Source of the DNA: Ga0077555 sp963746315
Lineage (GTDB): Bacteria; Pseudomonadota; Alphaproteobacteria; Rhizobiales; Hyphomicrobiaceae
Direction: 5' to 3'
Length of the DNA: 64,000 nucleotides
Assembly (NCBI GenBank): GCA_963746315.1
Contig: CAVVAR010000001.1
Location: 406,309 to 470,308, forward strand
The notes under the pieces are model-generated. The model saw nothing but the letters and a program-made list of their open reading frames with translations, searched no databases and was not told the DNA's origin. Shown piece by piece: positions 36,356 through 43,872 of the stretch (the first letter of the stretch is position 1; every line of letters begins with the position of its first letter). Made by a program: the position numbers and the translations under genes.

Positions 36356-36573
36356 AAATCGTCTTTGTTGAAATGGGTACGCTTTAAGTACCCTATTGAG
36401 ACTTTTCGGGATGGAAAGCCATTGCTGTCGTGTCGAGTGGCGGTCAAGGACGGCCGGCACGCAGACGGCGACGCTTGCGCCAACGTTTCCAGGCCGCTCC
36501 TTGACGGTCGCGAGCACGGCTGCACACTCACAACATCCGGACGTTTCAGGCGAACGGGGCCCTCACAAATTGC

Positions 36574-37792
36574 TTGACGCGAGAGACGGTAGATATCTTC
36601 CGCGACCACGGCCCCGCTTGGCGTGACGCCAATCGCGGCCACGTCAGCCTCGACCAGATGAAGGTGATGAGTGCGATCGAGCGCTGCCGCACGGCGGCGC
36701 TCGGCGGCCATGTCGCGCGCTGCGAGAACGCTGCCTGCGGCCACACGAACGTCAGCTACAACAGCTGCCGCAACCGGCATTGCCCGAAGTGCCAGGGTGC
36801 CGCGGCGTCGCGCGAGTGGCTCGCCGATCGGGAGGCCGAGCTTGCTGCCCGGTCCGCTACTTCCACGTCGTCTACACGCTGCCGGCCGAGCTGCGCGACG
36901 TGGCCTTCCAGAACAAGCGCGTCGTCTACGACCTCCTCATGAAGGCGGCAGCCGAGACGACGCTGCAGATCGCCGCCGATCCGAAGCGCCTCGGTGCCAG
37001 GATCGGCATCACGGCCGTGCTGCACACCTGGGGCTCTGCCATGACGCATCACCCGCACGTGCACATGATCGTGCCGGGCGGCGGGTTGTCACCCGACGGG
37101 ACGCAATGGATATCGTCGCGCGGCAACTTCCTCGTCCACGTCAACGTGCTGGCGCGGCTCTTCCGCGGCAAGATGTTGGCCATGCTCGGCGACGCCCACG
37201 ACGCCGGCCGTCTGAAGTTCTTCAACGGTCTTGCCGGCCTCGCTGACCAGCGTGCCTTCAAGCGCTTCCTCGGGCCGCTCCGGCACACCAGGTGGGTCGT
37301 CTACGTCAAGCCGCCGTTCGGCGGGCCCGAAGCCGTGCTCGCCTACCTGTCGCGCTACACCCATCGCGTCGCCATCTCGAACCGGCGGCTCGTCGCGGCC
37401 GACGACGGCGGCGTCTCGTTCCGCTGGAAGGACTACCGGGAGGACGGCCTCGCGCGCTGGAAGACCATGACGCTCAGCTCTCCCGAGTTCATCCGGCGCT
37501 TCCTCATCCACGTGCTGCCGAAAGGCTTCCACCGCATCCGCCACTACGGCCTCTTCGCCAATGGCAACCGTGCCGAGGCAATCGCCAGGGCCCGCGAGTT
37601 GCTCGGCGTGGCGCCTCGGGTCGAGAAGCCGGCGGATACGTCCGGCGACGATGTCGAGGGCGATCAGCCTGAGCCGACACGAGTCCGTGCCCCTGCTGCG
37701 GCTCGGCCATGCGCATCATCGAGGTCTTCGCCCGAGGCTGTGAGCCCAGGAACAAACCCAAGCCGGGCGCGATCAGGATCGACACCTCATGA
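36574..37792 (+). pseudogene. IS91-family transposase, frameshifted
   Basis: The Y2-type rolling-circle transposase is recognisable: VDIFRDHGPAWRDANRGHVS, a zinc-ribbon-like CENAACGHTNVSYNSCRNRH CPKC region, then in another frame the VRYFHVVYTLPAELRDVAFQ segment, HTWGSAMTHHPHVHMIVPGG (HUH-type metal motif HPHVH) and AYLSRYTHRVAISNRRL (Tyr region). Two extra G bases near 36852-36862 change the frame, and another shift near 37680 precedes the end (CCGSAMRIIEVFARGCEPRN, stop at 37790). The transposase is thus dead unless these are sequencing errors. Partner integrase is at 34193-35111. Confidence 0.85.
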
Positions 37793-38380
37793 GCCGTCAA
37801 CGCCGCCAAGCCACGAGTGCCGACCACCACCCAGCCAAGCCGAGTGCTGGCGACGGCGAGGCACGTCCGAATGGCCGCCATTCAGCTCGAAGAGACGCTC
37901 GTGAGGGGACCGAGCAGGCTTGGCGCCACACTTCGCGCGCCATCTGTCGTGGCTTACCAATACGACCGCGCTTGGCGTTCGCTCCGCAAAGGCGTCACCG
38001 CGACGACTACGCACGATGCTCAATCCCCATAGAGACCGCGGCACCGCCTGAGCGCCACCTCCCGCGACTTCGTGCCTTGGCGCTTCTCCGACGCCGGCCC
38101 GGAGAGCGGGGCCAAGCCGTCGTTGGCCGGCGTCCGAGAAACCTGCACAATAGCAGAAGTCGCGTCGTCAGCGAGAGTTCCTTGTTGAGTCAAATGGGAG
38201 TTTGTCCGCTTCGGGAGGGATCTCGAAAAATGCCGACGCAGTAGCTGTTATGCAGAAGCTGCCACTTGTTTCGCGTCGAGTTCAGTGTATTTGCACCGGC
38301 ACCGGATTTACTATTTACGCCACAAGCCGAAACAAACCACGCACCTATTGTGCCGTTCGCCGATGAAGATGCTCTTTCGT
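37793..38380. other. Intergenic: IS91 end and downstream flank of the defence operon
   Basis: The left 250 bases are the non-coding 3' end of the IS91-type element (GC-rich, ending about CAATCCCCATAGAGACC). The right 150 bases have no gene and contain the region after the last gene of the Pycsar-like operon. No strong terminator is visible. Confidence 0.45.
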
Positions 38381-39295
38381 TCATCCGTTGTTTGCGCCAA
38401 GGTCATTAATGTGATCGCGCAGCCTGTTGCAGGCTGGCGCCAGCATAGCGGCAATGTCGCCGCCTTTTTCGAACCGGTAAGGTATCGTCGTCAGACCGCT
38501 GAGGTCAGTCGGCAGCTTCACCGCCTCATCCCTCGGCTCCATCAGAATGGCGCGTGCACGGCCGAGACGCCCCATGAACAGACCAAGTTCGAAGATGACG
38601 TTGTCGCGCGGCGTCGGCCAAGATTGACCCCGGCATTGGGTCAGATCGTCGGCGTGTGCGATCGCGACGGCGAAGTCCGACGCATCGATCTGCTCCTCCA
38701 GGTTTTGCAGCGTGTAACTCGCCACCTTGAAGCAGCCATCCGTCCAGAGCGTCATGACGAATGGATCATAGGCGAAGGCATTCTGTATCGCTCGCGCCAC
38801 TGGCAATGCCTCCACCGATGACATGATAAAAACCTGGATCTTCTCGCGATAGGCGCCGACATGTACGTTTCTCTGCAACAGCCGCCGCGCCAGCTCCTGG
38901 GCAATGCGACGATACAGCTCCGGATATCGCCCAGCGATGTCGCTGAACGCCTCCTCAGTCAGCTTGGCCACAACCGCTGACTCTGCCGCCACCGCACTCG
39001 CCGACCGCTTCTGTGACGGCTGGATCGCCGCCATCTCGCCGACATGATCGCCAGGACCACGTCGCGCAATTCTCCTGCCGTTGACAACGACGTCGAATGA
39101 GCCGCTCACGATGAGAAAGACGTCATTGTCCTCACCTCCCTGCTCGATCAGGCACGAGCCGACCGGCGCCGCCACCAGCTCGCAGCGATCTGCCAACAGC
39201 TCTGCCAGCGCCAGATTGCCGCCAACCAGCTTCTGCGACGCCAGCGCATCCACCAAAAGGCGCTTGCCATTTTCGCCACTGAATTGAGCAATCAT
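38381..39295 (-). CDS. Pycsar-type effector: cyclic-nucleotide-binding and TIR-like domains
   Basis: A 304-residue two-domain protein. Residues about 20-130 form a cyclic-nucleotide-binding domain (LIEQGGEDNDVFLIVSGSFD, phosphate-binding cassette GDHVGEMAAIQPSQKRSASA). Residues about 150-285 form a TIR-like nucleotide-binding domain of the CAP12/PycTIR type (KIQVFIMSSVEALPVARAIQ, DGCFKVASYTLQNLEEQIDA, DNVIFELGLFMGRLGRARA). In Pycsar systems such an effector binds a cyclic pyrimidine nucleotide made by its partner cyclase and depletes NAD+, killing the infected cell. It starts at ATG 39295 with GGAAAGGGG upstream, 35 bases after the E2-like gene, as the last gene of the operon. The pairing with a cyclase two genes upstream supports the assignment. 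Confidence 0.88.
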   Translation of the reverse strand: MIAQFSGENGKRLLVDALASQKLVGGNLALAELLADRCELVAAPVGSCLIEQGGEDNDVFLIVSGSFDVVVNGRRIARRGPGDHVGEMAAIQPSQKRSASAVAAESAVVAKLTEEAFSDIAGRYPELYRRIAQELARRLLQRNVHVGAYREKIQVFIMSSVEALPVARAIQNAFAYDPFVMTLWTDGCFKVASYTLQNLEEQIDASDFAVAIAHADDLTQCRGQSWPTPRDNVIFELGLFMGRLGRARAILMEPRDEAVKLPTDLSGLTTIPYRFEKGGDIAAMLAPACNRLRDHINDLGANNG

Positions 39296-39330
39296 AGATC
39301 ATTCCCCTTTCCAGAATTGAAACAACTGCG

Positions 39331-40065
39331 TCAAAATGGTGCCTTTAGTGGGCACACTTTCATCGCTCCACAGCATGTTTTCCCACGCTGCTTCAGTTCT
39401 TCCCAATACCTGCGTTCGGAGCCGATGCGCAGACGCTCGCTGCGCACCAGTTCGACGATATCCGACTTGTGACAGCACTCGCGCCGCAGTCGCGGCCTGC
39501 GCGATCGCAGGCAACCGACGGGGCATCTCGAACGGCCGTTGATCAGCCCATCGCCGGCCTTGTTCAGCACCGTGTGACGGCTATTCAGCCAATGCTCTGC
39601 GCCGTCGAGCATGTCTAGGTATTGCTCCAGAATGCCGATGCGATCGGCCGCTTCCTGTGCATCGAGTTGATGCCGTCCGGCCTCACCGTGAGCCAGCGCC
39701 TGTCGAGGCGGCCAGCGCCGCGTCCGCGACGCAGTACGCTGCAGCGACAGGTATTGCCGCAGCAAGCCCCACCAGACCGCCGCATCGTCGACCGAACAGA
39801 TGTTCTCGCCCACTCGGTAGCCGAGGCAGAAGCTGCCGTTCTCATTGACGTGCCGCTGCGGACAGAAGCGTGGCAGCAACACTCCGATAGGCTGCTCTCG
39901 CGCCTCGATCACGCCGCCGCTTTCGTTGATGGTCAAGCCGATCTTCCAGTCGCGCGCCGCGCCGCTAGCCTGAACCGTAGCCTCGCCAGTCAATGGTGCC
40001 GTGAGCCCATCTAGCTCCATCCACTCCGGCTTGGCCGCGACGATCAATGACAGCGGCGACGTCAT
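39331..40065 (-). CDS. E2-like cysteine-rich protein in the Pycsar-type operon
   Basis: A 244-residue protein between cyclase and effector. Residues about 30-95 look like a prokaryotic E2 (ubiquitin-conjugating-like) core: beta strands, then LLPRFCPQRHVNENGSFCLG, which resembles the E2 segment in which a His-x-Asn precedes the active Cys (candidate Cys80; H72 and N74 nearby). The C-terminal part is cysteine-rich with C181, C185, C197, C198, H199, C231, C232 and C238, a likely zinc site. The ATG overlaps the cyclase stop (ATGA), so synthesis is coupled. No E1, JAB peptidase or ubiquitin-like gene is adjacent. The role is unknown: it might modify or tune the cyclase, or act as a structural partner. 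Assignment to an E2 fold is by motif only. Confidence 0.65.
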   Translation of the reverse strand: MTSPLSLIVAAKPEWMELDGLTAPLTGEATVQASGAARDWKIGLTINESGGVIEAREQPIGVLLPRFCPQRHVNENGSFCLGYRVGENICSVDDAAVWWGLLRQYLSLQRTASRTRRWPPRQALAHGEAGRHQLDAQEAADRIGILEQYLDMLDGAEHWLNSRHTVLNKAGDGLINGRSRCPVGCLRSRRPRLRRECCHKSDIVELVRSERLRIGSERRYWEELKQRGKTCCGAMKVCPLKAPF

Positions 40066-41615
40066 TGCGTATGCGGCTGCGCCGTCCGTGAAGCGCTGCC
40101 GCTGCTCACGACAGCCGGCGCGGCGACGGTCCCGACCACGACCGTCTCGTAATCCAAGCCTTGCGCCGTGCTCTCGTGATCGAAGAGCTGACGCACGGCG
40201 GCCGGGGCCAGCGCTAGAGCCTTCGGTCCGATCGCCGTCTCTGTGCCTTCGCAGCCCGACTGCAGTTCCTCCGAGCCCGACACCGCCTTGCTGACAGCGC
40301 AACGCACGCTCCGCTCCCCACGCAACCCAAGGCGACAGATCGGCGTAGCGCCGTACTCCAGACCAACCGCCAGTCCGAGGTCGCCGATCCCGGGCAGGTA
40401 CGCTTGGCACAGCTCGAAGCTTGACCTCAGCCCGCCTGCCGCGTGCACGGCCGCCTTGACGGTGGCGCCTCCGTCGGTCTGGTAGCGGGTACCCTCGGCC
40501 AAGAGACCGTGCAGGCAATCGCCAATGAAGCGAACCTTTTTCCCTTCGAAGTCCTCCCGCAGGGTGGCGGCAAGCTCCTTTCTCAGCACGTGCAAGTTGG
40601 CGACCATTTCGGCCACCTGTCTCGTGCGGATGCAGTTGTCGACATACTTCGTGAACCCGCTCAGGTCGGCGAAGATCGATACCAGCTCCATGCGGATTGT
40701 GCGGCTTGCTGACACCTCACCAAAGTCGATCGAGCGCAGCGGCGGCTCATGACGATGGAATACGAAGCGGGGCGTCTCGACGCCGTAGCTTTGAGCCATC
40801 AGGCTCTTCAGGCCGTTGACCGTCGCGCCGACTTCTGCGTCAGTGAATCCGACGCCCGCCGGGCCCGACCCCAGCGACTTAATCTGTGCGCCCATCTCGA
40901 CATGGCGCTCCTGCGAACCTCCGACAGGGCTCAAATGCGTGATGGTGCGCACGCGATCACTGACAAAGACGCCTTCATCAGCCCCCTCCGCCAGCTTCGC
41001 GGCGTAGTTGGCGGGCCTGCCGAGAAACAACGGCTCGGGCTCGCTGCCGCGTCCACTGTTCACGGCGACCGCCATACCCGAGTCGATGCCTATACGGACC
41101 CGGGTCGCGAACTCGCCGTTGCCGATCGTTTGACTGGCAGTCTCGATTGTACGCTTGAGAGCGTCCGCGAAGGCGAGCGCCCGCATGACCCGCGACTGCT
41201 CGCCGGCCGCGCCCGCTGGCGCAATCATCACGGCGTGCAACCGTGGCCCGTGGAAATCCACACGCTGGGCTTCGAAGCGCTCCGCCAAAGCGTCGCAGGC
41301 GCCATAGTGCAGATGCAGCATGCCGAGGACGCGCCCATGCGCCGCTTCGGTCTCCCGCTCGCGCTCAAGCATCTTGTCCTGGTAGTCGAGCAGCTGCGCG
41401 TAGATGTGCACGCCGTCGACCAGGATGGCCTCGCTCGGCTTCACCTGGAAGATCAGGTCCTCCGTGCGTCCAGTCGCAGCCTTGGTCGCCGTGACGCTCC
41501 GCTGCCGCACCGCCAGGGCGGCCGCATCGAACGTCTTGACGCTGACCGCTCCGCTAGGAACGGACTGCATAAACCGCTGGATGCGCGCGCTGCTTTTCTG
41601 CCTCGTCCACGACAT
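40062..41615 (-). CDS. Tandem-domain class III nucleotide cyclase (PycC-like)
   Basis: A 517-residue protein with two cyclase homology domains. The first (about 95-225) lacks the metal-binding Asp pair but has RVRIGIDSGMAVAV and LFLGRPANYAAKLAEGA, with N203 and K207 at the transition-state Asn/Arg positions. The second (about 308-480) has the metal Asps in IFADLSGFTKY (D317) and VRFIGDCLHGL (D366), but a degenerate Asn/Arg stretch. Together they could form one active site in a single chain. Family knowledge: Pycsar cyclases make cCMP or cUMP on phage infection. The gene begins the operon, with AAGG before the ATG at 41615, and is followed by a coupled E2-like gene and a TIR-like effector. Confidence 0.85.
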   Translation of the reverse strand: MSWTRQKSSARIQRFMQSVPSGAVSVKTFDAAALAVRQRSVTATKAATGRTEDLIFQVKPSEAILVDGVHIYAQLLDYQDKMLERERETEAAHGRVLGMLHLHYGACDALAERFEAQRVDFHGPRLHAVMIAPAGAAGEQSRVMRALAFADALKRTIETASQTIGNGEFATRVRIGIDSGMAVAVNSGRGSEPEPLFLGRPANYAAKLAEGADEGVFVSDRVRTITHLSPVGGSQERHVEMGAQIKSLGSGPAGVGFTDAEVGATVNGLKSLMAQSYGVETPRFVFHRHEPPLRSIDFGEVSASRTIRMELVSIFADLSGFTKYVDNCIRTRQVAEMVANLHVLRKELAATLREDFEGKKVRFIGDCLHGLLAEGTRYQTDGGATVKAAVHAAGGLRSSFELCQAYLPGIGDLGLAVGLEYGATPICRLGLRGERSVRCAVSKAVSGSEELQSGCEGTETAIGPKALALAPAAVRQLFDHESTAQGLDYETVVVGTVAAPAVVSSGSASRTAQPHTQ

Positions 41616-41699
41616 TCGATCAAACCTTGGAGTTGGCGATGAACCCCTTGTTGCTCAAGTGCGACCAATGGCACACCCGTGGCATTGTTATGCGCTTGC

Positions 41700-41933
41700 T
41701 CAGCCCCGGGGCGGATTCGGGTCACGGCCATGACTGTCACTGGAAAAGATAAGGCCGTCGCGATTGTGGATGCGAAGCTCGGTTTCCTGGTTGCGACTCA
41801 CGGCGCGCCCCTTGTCTATAGCCTCCTGTTTCGTATCGTGATGGCTGCTGGCGCGCTGCGACCCGCTCCGCTTTACGTCCCAGCCACCGTCTGGGTTCGG
41901 GACGACGTGATGAGTCTTCGGGCCCTTGGTCAT
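41700..41933 (-). CDS. DUF2188 domain-containing small protein
   Basis: A 77-residue protein starting MTKGPKTHHVVPNPDGGWDV and containing RSGSQRASSHHDTKQEAIDKGRAVS, the typical DUF2188 pattern (a short alpha/beta domain of unknown function, often duplicated in other proteins). The ATG at 41933 follows GAGAGGCAAAAC. It lies 84 bases upstream of the cyclase on the same strand. Whether it belongs to the Pycsar-type operon is unclear. Confidence 0.88.
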   Translation of the reverse strand: MTKGPKTHHVVPNPDGGWDVKRSGSQRASSHHDTKQEAIDKGRAVSRNQETELRIHNRDGLIFSSDSHGRDPNPPRG

Positions 41934-42106
41934 GTTTTGCCTCTCGAGGTCTCGTGGATTGATCCGGCTAGCCATCGAATCGGCGCCATGTTACGGTTAC
42001 ACGTGGTGGAACACCTATGCAGATGCCACATTGCGTCGAGATTCGCAAGTACATGGTTCCATCATGTGGAACGCTATTATGTGCACGGTCGAGGGTGTGC
42101 GACGCA

Positions 42107-42406
42107 ATGAAACTGATGGGGGCATCGATGCTGAGCAAACTTGCCGCGAGGACTGGTGCTGAGATGCCGAGCGGCGCCGTTGCCGCCTTGCGTGCCGAGT
42201 TGGAAGCGGCGACGTGGGACGCGCCCACCGATGTGCTGGACCAGTATCCTGCAGCCGTGATCGAAGGTGACGCCGTCACAATCCCGCTGGAAAGCGGGCA
42301 TTGCGTCCGTTTCGTGGTAAACTACGAGTCAGGGATGATCGTGTTTGAATATGCTGGGAGAAAAAGATCGCGGGGCCACGCCACGGCAGGGAGGAAGCCG
42401 TCGTGA
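42107..42406 (+). CDS. HigB-like toxin candidate
   Basis: A short protein (99 residues from ATG 42107; earlier in-frame starts reach 42017) whose C-terminal half, ATWDAPTDVLDQYPAAVIEG and VRFVVNYESGMIVFEYAG, resembles the RelE/HigB mRNA-interferase fold (HigB proteins have a W-x-P-xDV stretch and a final beta strand FIG/EYAG). It overlaps the next gene by GTGA, and the next gene has a HigA-like antitoxin domain, giving the toxin-first order typical of HigBA. The N-terminal part is poorly conserved, so it might be an inactive or unrelated partner. Confidence 0.6.
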   Translation: MKLMGASMLSKLAARTGAEMPSGAVAALRAELEAATWDAPTDVLDQYPAAVIEGDAVTIPLESGHCVRFVVNYESGMIVFEYAGRKRSRGHATAGRKPS

Positions 42407-43545
42407 CTATTAAACCTATTCGCTCGGACGCAGATCTTGAAGTCGCTTTGGCGCGCGCACGCGAACTCATTCGCAAGAGCGATCCCAAGTCGAAGGACGA
42501 ACTTGAGGTGCTTCAGGCGCTAATTGAGCGATGGGAGCGTACCAGTCACCCGATCCCCGCTGCGACGCCTGCGGAGGCAATCCGGTTTAGGATGTCGCAG
42601 AACGGCATGAAGCCGCGCGACTTGGAGCCGTACCTTGGCGCAAAATCGCGTGTTTCCGAAATATTGAATGGCCAGAGGCAACCGACCGTCGATCAGATCC
42701 GTGCGCTGAACCAGCATCTCGGCATACCTGTCGAATCTTTGATTGGGCTTACAAAACTCGAAGCCGTGTCACGACCGTCCGGTGCCGTGATTGCCGCAGA
42801 AAGCGAGCTGAAGCGACTAGGCGTAATGAGGCAATCCGAAGTGTTGCCAAACTTTGTCGCTAGGGCGAGAGCTGCGCCAAGTGTCGCGCTGTTACGCAAG
42901 ACGCGCAGTGAAAGAACCAATGCGAAGACGGACTTTCGAGCGCTAGAAGCCTGGTGCGCAGCAGTTCTAATGAAGGCGGACAAACTCCGCGTGGCAAAAC
43001 GCGGCTCGAAAGATGTCGAGGAGGCACGAACGCTTGCAAAACTGAGTGTTCGATCTGATTGGGCTGCCAAACTCAGTGGTTGGCTGGCCGATGTCGGAGT
43101 AGCATTCGTTACACTTGATCACTTGCCAGGGACTTTTCTCGATGGAGCCGCGATCCGCCGTGAAGATGGAACTCCGGTGATCGCGTTGACGCTCAGGCAT
43201 GACCGGCTCGACAATTTTTGGTTCACATTGCTGCACGAGTTCGCGCACGCGAGCCTCCACCTGAGCCTCGATACTCCCCTTATTTTCGATGACCTTGACG
43301 TTCGAAGCACAGACGGCATCGAGGCTGAGGCTGACGCGTTCGCTCGCGACGCGCTAATTCCAAAAGCGCTGTGGACCGCTCGACGTTCACCTCACATGAC
43401 CATCGAAGACGTGGAGAACTTAGCGCGAGATGCCAGCATACACCCCGCAATAGTCGCCGGCCGTTGGCGATATGAGTACGGCGACTATCGGCGATTCAGC
43501 AGGCTAGTTGGCCGCAACATGGTTAGATCACAGTTCAAAAGATGA
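42403..43545 (+). CDS. HigA-like antitoxin fused to ImmA/IrrE metallopeptidase
   Basis: A 380-residue protein with a HigA/XRE-type HTH (about 60-115; EAIRFRMSQNGMKPRDLEPY, AKSRVSEILNGQRQPTVDQI) followed by an ImmA/IrrE (COG2856) zinc peptidase domain with HEFAH (LLHEFAHASLHLSLD) and the Glu of GIEAEADAFARDALIP. ImmA-type peptidases cleave repressors in integrative elements and some act with toxin-antitoxin systems. It starts with GTG 42403 behind GGGAGGAAG and overlaps the HigB-like gene by GTGA. It is probably regulated by itself and located next to the Pycsar-type operon in a small defence cluster. Confidence 0.9.
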   Translation: MTIKPIRSDADLEVALARARELIRKSDPKSKDELEVLQALIERWERTSHPIPAATPAEAIRFRMSQNGMKPRDLEPYLGAKSRVSEILNGQRQPTVDQIRALNQHLGIPVESLIGLTKLEAVSRPSGAVIAAESELKRLGVMRQSEVLPNFVARARAAPSVALLRKTRSERTNAKTDFRALEAWCAAVLMKADKLRVAKRGSKDVEEARTLAKLSVRSDWAAKLSGWLADVGVAFVTLDHLPGTFLDGAAIRREDGTPVIALTLRHDRLDNFWFTLLHEFAHASLHLSLDTPLIFDDLDVRSTDGIEAEADAFARDALIPKALWTARRSPHMTIEDVENLARDASIHPAIVAGRWRYEYGDYRRFSRLVGRNMVRSQFKR

Positions 43546-43872
43546 GCACGGCTTGGGAAAATACTCTCAACAGGTTCGATCGGTAGCCGGAAGAAGGTGT
43601 TCAGCGTTGCCGATTCATCGCAAGCGAAGGATGAGCGGACATCCATAAATCGTTCCCTTCAGTGTTCGGAGGTCGCAGCCGCACTTCCGCAATCTCTGCA
43701 CTGCGTAGAGCAAGCAATTGAAGCCTAACGCTTTTGACCCACTCCGGACCAATCACGGTTCGTTCTGAGACCGTCCGGACCTCCTCAGTAAGCCGACGCT
43801 GATTACATTGACAGACCTTAGCATCCGTGACCGGATTGCGTGTCACGAACCTCCATTATTGGGTTTCTTGCC
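43546..43872. other. Intergenic, no gene seen
   Basis: About 330 bases between the antitoxin/peptidase gene and the next regulator. It contains a decayed, repeat-like sequence (GTTCGGAGGTCGCAGCCGC...) seen in similar form in other spacers of such genomes. I see no gene. Confidence 0.4.

Noticed and set aside
38381..39295. Crp/Fnr transcription factor reading of the CNB protein
   Set aside because: It has a cyclic-nucleotide-binding domain, but the C-terminal half is TIR-like, with no winged helix, so it is not a Crp-type regulator.
40749..41642. 297-codon plus-strand frame opposite the cyclase
   Set aside because: Shadow of the Pycsar-type cyclase; no start signal and low-complexity His/Arg content.
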